Shown here: positions 30,848-40,495 of the stretch, piece after piece
How positions within the stretch are numbered: position 1 is the stretch's first letter
Layout: each line of letters opens with the position of its first letter
Program-made: the position numbers and the translations under genes
NCBI GenBank assembly: GCA_037179335.1
Contig: JAKZHN010000002.1
Span: 310,001 to 374,000 of the forward strand
Direction of reading: 5' to 3'
Source: Cyclaneusma minus
Taxonomy: Eukaryota > Ascomycota > Leotiomycetes > Marthamycetales > Marthamycetaceae
Length of the DNA stretch: 64,000 bases
The notes under the pieces: model-generated
The model's database searches: none
Told to the model about the DNA's origin: nothing
Seen by the model: the letters and a program-made list of their open reading frames with translations, nothing else

Positions 30848-33800
30848 TTATTTCTTGCCGCCAGTGAACTTCTCCTTGAGTTTACCGAAGAAGCTCATTC
30901 GCTTAGCCTTCTTGTCGGACTTGGGGGACTTGGGGCTCTCAGGACCCTTGTCGGCTGTAGGGGGGCGAGCAGTCGAGTCGATGGGCTGGGGAGCATCTTT
31001 GGCTGGCGTAGCAGGAGCGGCGGAAGTCTCGGGGGCAGCAGAGGTCTCGGGGGCCTTGGCTTCAGCAACACCCGTGGTCACAACTGGTTGAGCTTCGGTA
31101 GTCGTCTCAGCAACAGGGGCGGCGGAGGTTTCAGGGGCAGCGGAGGTTTCAGGGGCAGCAGAAGTCTCGGGAGCCTTGACTTCAGCGACACCCGTGGTCA
31201 CAACAGGTTCAGTCTGGGTCTCAGTGTGGCTGCCTGGAACAGTACCAGGGGAGATGTTACGAGAGTCCATTGCTGGAGATGCAGCAGCGACCTGAAGACT
31301 GCCGTCAGCAGGGACGGGGGCGATGATGGGGGCGGATTCGCCGGTGGACTCCTCAGGCTTGACCTCGCTCAGAAGTTCCTTCTCGACGGCAGTCTTCTCG
31401 GCAACGGCCTCGCTGTTAGTGGTGGCCTCGGGGGCCTGACCGGATTCCGCGATGGACTCCTTCACAACTTCAGGAGTGGCCTCGACTGGCTCAGCAGCTG
31501 GCGCAGTTGCACTCGTAGCCGCAATCTCAGGAGCTGGCTCTCCAGTAGATTGTTCCGTCTTGACTTCGCTCAGCAACTCCTTCTCCACAGCACTCTTCTC
31601 AGCAACCGCCTCGCTGTTCGTGGTGGCTTCAGGAGCTTCACCGGATTCTGCGATGGACTCCTTAACGATCTCGGGAGTTGCCTCGAGTGGCTCTGCTGGA
31701 GCAGGTGTGCTCTCAGCTACAATCTCAGGGGCCGACTCTCCAGTGGACTGCTCTGGCTTAACTTCGCTCAAAAGCTCTTCCTCAACGGCACTCTTCTCCG
31801 CAACAGCCTCGGCGTTCGTGGTGGCCTCAGGAGCTTGACCAGATTCCGCGATCGACTCCTTGACAACCTCGGGGGTTGCCTCGACAGGTTGTGCTGGAGC
31901 AGGTGTGCTCTCAGGGGCGGTCTGAGGAGCGGACTCGCCGGTTGCCTCTTCCGTCTTGACCTCGCTCAGGAGCTCTTTCTCAACAGCGCTCTTCTCCGTG
32001 ATAGCCTCGCTGTTGGTGGTCGCCTCGGGGCTCTCGCCAGATTCTGCAATGGACTCCTTCACAACTTCTGGGGTAGGGTCAACGGGCTTCTCGTCGATGG
32101 GAATGGCTGTGGTACCGATGGCGTTCGTGGCAGAATCGGGCAAGGACTCCACGACCTTATCCTTCGCAGTGACAGCGTAGGCTACGGCAGCTGCGGAAGC
32201 GGCAGCGGCAGTCTCTGCAACCGCAGCAGCAATGTCACCAGGGGTCACGACCTGCTCGCTCTTATCGGTTCCGAGTCCGCCGGTGCCCTCAGAAGTCGAT
32301 GGTGCTTCCGGGACTTCACTCAGCAGTTCCTTCTCCACGGCACTTTTCTCCTCGACCTCGACAGGGTTAGCGCTGGCTTCAGCAGGCGCACCAGCGGCTT
32401 CCTGGCTTTCCTTCACGACTTCTGGAACCTCAGCCTTTGGTTCTTCGGCGGTTGGCTTTTCTGTGACTGTGACCTCACGTTTTGGCTCTTTTGGAACAGC
32501 TGCAGCCAATTGAGCAGTGGTGGTTTGAGGACCGGCAGATTGGATCGTGGGGGTGGCATCGTAAGACCCAACTCCTGCGTCACCCATGGGCAGGCTCGAC
32601 TCAGGGATCAAGCCATTGGAGATACCCGGGACATCCAGAACGCCCACACCCTTCTGATCACGTTCCGCTTGTGGAGTAATGACATCGGGGAGCACAGGCG
32701 GATCGATTCTATCAGCCTTCTCGTAGGACTCCTGGTCCAATCGGACGGTGGAATCAACAGTGTTGCCCGTAATGGTGCTCGGGTGAGGGACTGGCTCGCC
32801 TGGGGCAAGGGTGATGGGGTTTGCACCGGCACCAGTGGAGGGAATAGGCTTCACGGAAAATTCCTCGGCGGCTGGCGCATCACCTTTCTCGTATGACTCC
32901 TTGTCGAGAGTCACATGGGAGTTGACAGAGTTGTCGGTAATGGTGCTTGGGTGAGGAACAGACTCTCCCGGAGCGAGCGTGATTGGGTTGGCCCCCTCCC
33001 CAGTCGAGGGAATGGGATCCACGGACAATTGCTGCTCGTCCTCCTTTGGAACTGGCGCATCGCTCGCATCGCCATTTTCGTACGACTCCTTATCCAGAGT
33101 GACGTGGTTGATGATCGACTTGAAAATGGCACTCGGGTCGGGCACAGACTCTCCCGGGGCAAGTTTGACTGGGTTGGCTCCATCACCAGTAGAGGTGATG
33201 GGCTTCACAGAGAACTCGCCAGCCTCAGCAGCCGGGGTTTCCGGGAAAGTACCTGGAACCTCCGAGGAGCCGGCCGATTCTTCCTTCGGGGCTTCAGTCT
33301 CCTTCGGTGCCTCGGTCTCCTTCGGGACCTCAGTCTCCTTTGAGACTTCGTTCTCCTTTGGGACTTCACCCGCCAGCTTCGCTGTTGTAGATTCTGCCGA
33401 GACTCCTGACATGATTCCGGCTGTCGCAGGTGTGTGCTTGGTTATGCGGTCGGCGGTGAGGACGTTGTTCAAGTTACCCGAAGCGTCGTTTTCTTGCGGT
33501 GCAGTGTGATCTGTAGTCCAATTGCCGTCGACGACAAACTGCAATGTGTATATGTATCAGCAAAACAGAAGCAAAACGCGTTGGGATCCAAAAGCAAGGT
33601 TGGACGCGGGGAAACGAGGGAAGAAAGGTTTTGAGGAAAACACAGTGGCCCCGGACCCCCGTCAAGATAGGCGACCGGACACGGGCTAACCAAGCTTTGG
33701 CCCACCAGCTGACATGTCAGTCATCTGGGGACTGGGCAACAGATTATTGATTGCCCTTCAGTCCGTCCGTTTCAAGTGTGCTGCATCTAGGCATCGAGCT

Positions 33801-34315
33801 CGAGCCTCGAGGAGATCCCATTCTCGTCCGGCCTGCGTCATTGCCTAGAGCCTGGCTTGCACTTCGATTCTTTGCTCCGATAGCTTGAGGCTAGAGCATT
33901 CCAACTGCTGCAGAATTGCGAGCTACCATGGTTGTGCTCTATGTGGGTCCGACTACGAGACCTAGTGGACCCTTTGGGCTTGGGTGATATGAAAGAACGG
34001 ATGCGCCGTTGAACAAAGCGCATCCGATGTTGCGGCGCACCTTGTAATAGATCTTGTCCGACGTGTCTGGGAGGTCGACGGTCTTCTCAAAGATATCGTC
34101 GTTCTTCTCGAGCCTTTCCGACTTGGACCAGTTGTCGAATGTGCCTGTCACGTAGACATCCTCGGCGGGGTGCTCCCTGTGTTCACCACGACGTCAGCAA
34201 TCGTCTGGAGGATGTTGCCCATGCGTGTAACCGATCCGCGACGCGCAGAATTGAAAAAGCATGGAGCGAGACCAGGACCAGCTCGGACTGACCATTTGAA
34301 CGTGAAGCTTCCCAT
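30848..34315 (-). CDS. Crp1-like AMPK-type CBM48 protein with long repetitive acidic tail
   Basis: The N-terminus is an AMPK1/CBM48 glycogen-binding-like domain, as in yeast Crp1 (cruciform-DNA-recognising) and Mdg1. Exons are 34315-34293, 34176-34041 and 33538-30848, in phase (949 residues). Domain residues run from MGSFTFKWEHP through DVYVTGTFDNWSKS and DKIYYKFVVDGNWTTDH to about residue 80. The rest is Glu/Ala/Pro/Ser-rich and built from repeats: three copies of about 55 residues (GANPITLAPGESVPHPS type) and four close copies plus one diverged copy of about 66 residues (PEVVKESIAESG...KSAVEKELLSEV). Short runs of KETEAP and PETSAA also occur. The C-terminus is basic (KKAKRMSFFGKLKEKFTGGKK). 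The second intron is 502 nt, long for this genome. Function is unknown; the domain suggests sugar or DNA binding. Confidence 0.8.
31320..32115 (-). repeat. in-frame 66-residue tandem repeats inside the Crp1-like gene
   Basis: Four near-identical units of about 198 nt encode PEVVKESIAESG, then PEATTNSEAVAEKSAVE, then KELLSEVK and STGESAP. A more diverged unit precedes them in the protein (near 32290-32440). The high similarity at both DNA and protein level indicates recent unequal crossing-over, so copy number may vary between strains. Confidence 0.8.
32700..33235 (-). repeat. three in-frame 55-residue repeats inside the Crp1-like gene
   Basis: Three units encode variants of STGEGANPITLAPGES followed by VPHPSTI and VTLDKESYEKGD. 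They lie amino-terminal to the 66-residue array and are more diverged from one another than that array. Confidence 0.75.
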
Positions 34316-36553
34316 GTTGTTTGCGAAGGAGCGCGGCGTGGCGGAGCGGCCGGTCAACTTGCGGATGGGCTTGTGGTGGGAGTGGATGGAAGAAAAGCCG
34401 ATAGCTTTGCGGAGGAGTTGACTGCGGGTTGGTGCAGAAAAGCAGTCTCAAATCCGCGAGAGAAAGACGAAGAGCGGAAGGTGAGTTTGCGTCAACTGCC
34501 CGCACAGGTGGGATGTGGAGGCGGCAAATTATTGCGGTGATCGCGAGCGTCGTATGCCGAGCCTCAGATGCGACTTCTTTTCTGCCGCTTTCACCAACTT
34601 CGCTGCGTAGCGACAGTGACCACAAGTGCATACAGAACTACTTTTCGAGAAAATTGTGCTGATGGTATAAATTATAATTTTATTAGACTTGATAAGGACG
34701 AGAGGCTACCTAGGTACGAACACATGTCCCACATGTGCAGACAGTTGAAGCCTGGATCAGCAGCCATCGACACAGGGTAGGTGGAGGAGGCTTGCGTTTT
34801 CAGGGAAACTCTGTTGCAACCTTACAAACCTTATATCTCTCGTCGATGTGGCGACATGTGATCGTAAGGCAACACATCATCTTCTAAGCAAGCAATACTA
34901 CTAACATCTTTGTGATTGGTTAAAGACGCACGCCAGGAAGTTCTTGGGGTTTATCGCTAGTAATTGTCTTCCATGGCGAGTTCAAGACAACTAGATCTAA
35001 CTCTGTTTTACACTGACAGCACATGTATTGTGGTCGAACTCAAGTCGTCCCTAAAACTACCCCAATGATTTCCAGTTATTGGGAATATCTCTAGTTATTT
35101 GGAATATATACAATTATTTAGAAACCGTAGACTGTATATTACTCTTCAGATTCATATTTCCTTGGATCTAGTTTGTCTGAGAATGTTCCTCGTGATCCTC
35201 TCCAGGGAGCTAGCCAGTTAGCATAAACCACCAGCACTGGCCTCGCCAGCCGTTGACCTTAATTTCGAAGTTCTAATGCACAAGAAAGTAGGCAGAAGGT
35301 GCTCAGGTGTTCGCCAAGCAGAACAGACTCGTGGCTTTCGACGCAGGCAGCCGTTGGAACTAACAGACGGCACGCAGGCGAGGCGTGGCAGACTATTGAC
35401 TGTATCGCAGAACTTAGCAAGCTCTGCAATACATCAAGTTCAACTTGGTGACCACATGACGCGCTGCAGGGCATACACCGAGTAATTTCAGCCCACCCGA
35501 GTCCCTGGCATGTGGCTTGGTGATAATCCCGACGGGAGAGTAAGCATGAACTTCCACGTACCTAGCTTCAAGCTTCAGCCTGGAATAGGCAGGGACGAGA
35601 GAGAGCAATTGTAAATGGAAAAAGGGACCGCGTGTTGACAGATGACTTGACGACGATGGCGCTACTCGGATGCATTACCCACCAAGGATACCGACACAAA
35701 GAAGCTTTTTGCGCCCTTCAATGGACAAATGCTTTCGGCGACACGAGGGGGCCCAAAGGACACGGCGTGGTAGTACAGGCGCATTTCGGCCATCGGTGCA
35801 GACGAACTGCATTGAAGTGATGGATTTTCTTGGTGCCCGCCCTTCTCGAAGTTCTAGAAGAGGTGTGGAAGGCGGCCTTCTGCCAATGACGAGCGCCCCC
35901 CCCCCCCACCTTCGCTCTTTGGCATATTCCGCACGCCCTCCCGCCAGATGGTGACGCTTTGGGCATTCTCATACCACAGCGCGCCTTAGCCGAATAGCTC
36001 CCCCATTACGAGTCTACCACCACTCGTTCTTCCTGCTGCCGCTTCTCAAAGCTGCTGTTGTTCCTGCCCGACTCTGTCAATTGCACGTCCAGCGTCAAGA
36101 CCTCGAGCCTGCCCTGCTCTTTCTTCGCCCATCAGCTCCAAGACGACCTCTCTTCGCTTCTTCGACAACTCCTCGCCAGCACCATCCCCTGGCACCCGCC
36201 CCACCGCATTATCGTCAACCTACCTTACCTATAGAACCGCGCGCAGTCTGGACTGACGACCTTTGCCTTTCCCCTTGTGCTCTGCCTCTGCTCTGCGACG
36301 CAGCGCAAGACCGGACACTTGTCTTTCAAGAATCGTCCAGCATCCTTTGTTAGTCCTCCGCCTGTGCTCGCGCTGCCTCCCTACTCCAGCTGTTCGAAGC
36401 TGCCTACGCATAAGAACTGACATGGTCCGGGCCCGTATGCAGATCGGCCCATCCTCCCCTACGCACCCCTTGTGCTGCATCTCAAGTCATTACCAAAGGC
36501 ATCTGTAGGCGAGCGCTGGAAACGCTGGCCCCTCCGTGCCCATAGATAACCGA
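34316..36553. other. 2.2-kb intergenic region with pyrimidine-rich leader
   Basis: This stretch separates the Crp1-like gene (-) from the PKA regulatory gene (+), which are divergent. About 34700-35250 is AT-richer and holds a short 19-nt array (35071-35127). About 36030-36470 is CT-rich with many Ctt/ccc runs and several short upstream open frames, as expected for the long leader of the PKA regulatory gene. No other gene is recognisable. Confidence 0.5.
35071..35127. repeat. three tandem 19-nt repeats
   Basis: The units read TCCAGTTATTGGGAATATC, TCTAGTTATTTGGAATATA and TACAATTATTTAGAAACCG: three consecutive 19-mers with a shared frame. They match the 19-nt array at 39194-39288 in period and consensus. 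Confidence 0.7.
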
Positions 36554-38030
36554 ATGTCCCTTCCGCCCACCTACCTGAGCGAAATCCAGTCTCTCGAACG
36601 CGAAGTGCTCGAGAACAACCCCGACGACGTCCTGCAGTTCTGTGCAAACTTCTTCCACAAGCGACTTGAAGCCCAACGCACCGACTCCAGACTGTCCGAG
36701 CCGCGCTCGCCAGGCTCATCGGCCAAAGCAATGTCAGGCACCACCTTCCCTGGACGGATGGGCGCAGGTGCCAATCCGTTTGGTGGTACCAACGTCGCGA
36801 CCGGTCCAGCATATGGGGCTGGCATGCACAATGTTATGGAGGAAGACGAGAATGACACCATCACATCCCCAACCTCGCCCTACTTCAACTTCGGCCACAA
36901 GAGCCCACCTTTCGGTAGCTCTTTTGGAGGCTTTGGAGGCGATGGAGCTCCATCAGGAGGTCCTCCATCGTCCTTCCGTCCTACGGGCGGTAACACTGAA
37001 GGCTTTCCGTCGAACTACGGCATGGGGAGGCGCACATCGGTCTCGGCGGAGTCGCTGAACCCAACCGCGGCCTCGAACGACAACTGGACCCCCCCTTTCC
37101 ATCAGAAGACGCCCGATCAGCTTGAGCGACTCAAGCTTTCAATCAAAGGAAACTTCCTCTTCAGTCACCTGGATGATGAGCAAAGCTCTCAGATTCTGGG
37201 TGCTCTGGTAGAAAAGCCAATCCCAGCACCAGGAATCAAGGTATGTCTCATACACCCCTGCACCCCACACATAGCCACGCCCGGGCTACCAACAAATCTA
37301 TGTGTCCAGTTCACTCACACGTCATGTTGTACAGGTCATTACGCAAGGTGACCAGGGCGATTTCTTCTATGTTGTGGAGAAAGGCAGCTTTGATGTCCAC
37401 GTCAACAGCTCTGGTGCCTTCCAACCCGGACCCGATGGCATGGGAACCAAGGTGGCCACCATCTCGACCGGCGGTTCCTTTGGTGAGCTTGCTCTTATGT
37501 ACAACGCTCCTAGAGCCGCCACAGTCGTCTCAGCAGAGGCCGGATGCCTGCTCTGGGCCTTGGACCGCGTCACATTCCGCCGAATTCTCATGGACTCCAC
37601 TTTCCAACGTCGCAGAATGTACGAAAGCTTCCTTGAGGAAGTACCACTGCTCGTCACCCTCACCGCCTACGAACGCTCCAAAATCGCCGATGCCCTCGAC
37701 ACGCAGAAGTTCCCTCCAGGTACGTCTATCATCACAGAAGGAGATATTGGTGAGAACTTCTACCTACTCGAGAGCGGCGAAGCCGAAGCTTTCATCAAGG
37801 ACAAGGAGGACCCCGTCCGAGCCTACAACAAAGGCGATTTCTTCGGCGAGCTCGCACTCCTGAACGACGCGCCGCGCGCCGCCAGTATCATCGCCAAAAC
37901 CGAGGTCAAAGTTGCGACACTCGGTAAAGACGGCTTCCAACGCTTGCTCGGTCCCGTGGCAGGGATTATGCGAAGAACGCAGTATTTGGGCAATGCGGTT
38001 GTGGAAGACGCAAATCCGCCTCAACAATGA
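36554..38030 (+). CDS. pkaR: cAMP-dependent protein kinase regulatory subunit
   Basis: The PKA regulatory subunit holds the catalytic subunit inactive until cAMP binds. Exons 36554-37240 and 37335-38030 join in phase (94-nt intron, GTATGT...TACAG) to give 460 residues. The order is an N-terminal dimerisation/docking helix (YLSEIQSLEREVLENNPDDVLQF region), a long Ser/Gly/Pro linker, the inhibitory site RRTSVSAE (Ser162 at the phosphorylated position) and two cyclic-nucleotide-binding domains. Their phosphate-binding cassettes are GSFGELALMYNAPRAATV (Arg about 289) and DFFGELALLNDAPRAASI (Arg about 410). The open frame extends upstream to a GTG at 36536, but the first ATG is 36554. All key residues are intact. 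Confidence 0.94.
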
Positions 38031-39394
38031 TTCTTCAAGAAGCGGATGGGGAAGCACAATTTCCACCTCCATAATCTGAAAGACAGGCTGGGCCTTGGTC
38101 CCCAGCCTGCTGACGAGCCACCTTCGCCTTTGACCGGACCGCCTTCACTTACGGACCGGTACCGGAAAAAGGTAGCGGACAAAATAAACAGGTGAAATTG
38201 TTCTTCCTCAGGCGATGAGAGCGAGCGTGGATGGGACTCTGTCGACGAGGTGTGTTGAAAATAGCAACTAGAAAATGGGCGAAGGGAAAAAGGGGACGAC
38301 GAAAGTTTGGGTTGACGAGAGGCTCGCGCTGCTCACTGCTACTGCTGCTTTCCCCTTTCGGCCTCGAAACTCGTCGGACTGCTCAACACGCAACAGGGGC
38401 GTACTGTGGATGATGATTGCGTTCGTTCCCGTCGTTTTCCTTTTATCGTTTTTGTGGGTATTGTCAGGTATTTGCGAAAGAAACGGGTCGAAAAGACTGG
38501 TTAGAAATGGTGGGGGGAACGGCATAGGGAAACATCGCCGAGTTTTCTCAAACTGGAACTGGAATGCATTGGCTGCTGTGGTTTTTTCTCCTCTTCGTTC
38601 GCGACGCTGGGACTTTTTTTTTTGGTTGGCAGTTCTGGCACAACCTGCGATACCTTTAAACTGAGAGATAGACATGAATGGACTATAGCTGCCTTTTTAT
38701 TCTGAGGGGTTTGAGTGAGGTGGTCCGGGGTGTGTGACTTGTCTCTGCTTGCATGATTTCTTCACTGTGTGATTGATGATTATCATCGTGATGTAGAGGG
38801 CTGAGAAAGACCAAACTGGCGTACTAGAAGCGAATCCGGCTGTCTGGCGGGGCTGAAGAGAGCTTGATCTGTTTAGTTCCATGTTGATCCATGGCCAGTC
38901 TCGGTTTTCGGAGGCGTAAGGACCCTAGTAAAGGGGTTTGTATTTTATTGCAAATCGACCCATGGCTAACCTCAATTTTTCGGGGTGCGAAGGCTTCAGG
39001 CCCTTCCGCCAGCCTGACTGACCTGACAGACTCCAAAACGCCAATAGTTCTTGATGGAGCGCTGTCAACGCCATTCAATGCCACATAGTCCCAAATGTCC
39101 TTGCACGCTATAAGCCGGCTTTAAAAAAGGAATCCCTAAATGGCATCTGGAGTTTTGAAATCACATACAGACTGGACCTGTTCGTTAATAAATTCCCAAT
39201 CACTTGGAATATTTCCAAGTGTTTGAAATACTCCCAGTCACTTGAAATACTCCCAGTCACTTCGAATATTCCAAATTACCTGGAATTTATCTGGTAGCTA
39301 TGAAAGAAGCGGCGGCGGAGCTATTTTTGGATAGGCTTGGTCTGCATGCGATTTCAAAACTCTTTCTTCATGAAGTGCCCCTTCACGCTATGAT
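38031..39394. other. intergenic region with short repeats
   Basis: These 1.36 kb lie between the PKA regulatory stop (+) and the SPF27 stop (-). An imperfect direct repeat of about 40 bases starts with CCATGGC at 38891 and 38960. A 19-nt array occupies 39194-39288. Open frames on both strands (38268-38675) look incidental. Confidence 0.5.
39194..39288. repeat. five tandem 19-nt repeats
   Basis: Five consecutive 19-mers: TCCCAATCACTTGGAATAT, TTCCAAGTGTTTGAAATAC, TCCCAGTCACTTGAAATAC, TCCCAGTCACTTCGAATAT and TCCAAATTACCTGGAATTT. The period is exact over 95 bases. The same unit type occurs at 35071-35127 on the other side of the PKA regulatory gene. Confidence 0.85.
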
Positions 39395-40060
39395 CTATCT
39401 GCCTTCCCCTCTCCTAACCGCATCGATATCCCTCCTCACCCCCTCACTAGCAACCTCTATCTCCAATACCCTCCCCACGCCCGCCTTCCAGCCCTCCTCG
39501 TACCCCCTCAGCTCACCTGCCACTTCCTCCTGCCGTCCCTTCCTCTCCCCATTCACAACATCAATATCCTCTTTCACCTGCGCCAATTCCCTCTCCAATC
39601 CCTGCAGGATCGCTTCCATCTGCCAGTTTCCCGTCAACCAGGCGTTTTTTCCAAATTGCGAGAGTAAGGAGAGATGGCGGTGTCGGTCGGATAGGTAGTA
39701 TTGTGCTGTGTAGGATTTTTGGAGAAGAGTGCGGTATGTGGAGGTTGATGCGTCGGAGGGCGCTTCGAGGGATTCGTAGCGGGTGAGATCGATGGCGGTT
39801 AGAGGGAGGGACGCGGCGATGCGTTCGTGTTCGGCGAGGATGAGGGGGGAGAATTGGGGTTCGGGGGAGGGTGGGAGGAGGGGATGGGGGTTGGTGGAGG
39901 CGGAGGCGTCGAGCTCGGCGGTTATGAGGGATTGCGCGGTGGCTAGGTCGGAGGGAGTAGGAGGCGCGTCGATGTCTGGAAAGGCGTGTTAGTTGATTGC
40001 TTCAAAACAGGCAGAGTACGTACAAGGGAGGGATTCGAAGGAGGGATTTGTGAGAGGCAT
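39395..40060 (-). CDS. pre-mRNA-splicing factor SPF27 (BCAS2/Cwf7 family)
   Basis: SPF27 is a core helical subunit of the Prp19 complex (NTC) needed for spliceosome activation. Exon 1 (40060-40024) encodes MPLTNPSFESLP. A 48-nt intron (GTACGT...CTTTCCAG, branch-like ACTAAC) leads to exon 2 (39975-39395). The product is 205 residues. The signature is DAPPTPSDLATAQSLITAEL, then LAEHERIAASLPLTAIDLTRYE, QFGKNAWLTGNWQMEAILQG and a C-terminal coiled coil (LERELAQVKEDIDVVNGERK, then EEGWKAGVGRVLEIE). The conserved NAW followed by two long helices is the family hallmark, and the length fits. Most of exon 2 has no in-frame ATG, so simple ORF calling shows only its end. Confidence 0.85.
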
Positions 40061-40495
40061 TGTTGCGCGGAGGGATGGATGTCGCGTTTGCTGGTGGTTT
40101 TTGCGACGGAAAATTGCGGGTGAACCTGGCGGAGTTGTATTGCGTCGTATCTCTCTAATCTCAACGGTAGCTGCGGACTGGAGAGCTTGGGAGAATATGG
40201 AGTAGGAGATCCAAATATCAAGAATCAAACCGCGAGGCCGAGCCCGTAAGGCTGTAGCACGGACTCACTTGTGGCCTTGCGATTGAGGCTAGCGGCCCAA
40301 TACGGTTAGTTTTGGTGATAAAAGCTTCGAGTTTATGACGTGCGCCCGTGCTGATGCTTGACGTAGCTGCCGATAGCTCGAGGACCAACGGCGATCCGAG
40401 TTTTCTGCCAACCTTCGCCAACCATGACCTAGAAGATCTGTCGATTCTTCAGAAGGGGCCTATGACCTTACAATTCGAAAGGGGGTCCGGTCGAA
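40061..40495. promoter_or_regulatory. divergent promoter region SPF27 / ceramidase
   Basis: These 435 bases separate two diverging genes. No other feature could be supported. Confidence 0.4.

Noticed and set aside
30827..32896. 689-codon plus-strand ORF opposite the Crp1-like gene
   Set aside because: It is the shadow of the repetitive Glu/Ala/Pro coding strand. Its Leu/Arg/Gly-rich composition has no domain, while the minus strand has a CBM48 exon and proper splice sites.
36536..36553. Start of the PKA regulatory subunit at 36536
   Set aside because: The codon there is GTG; the first ATG is at 36554 and fits family starts.
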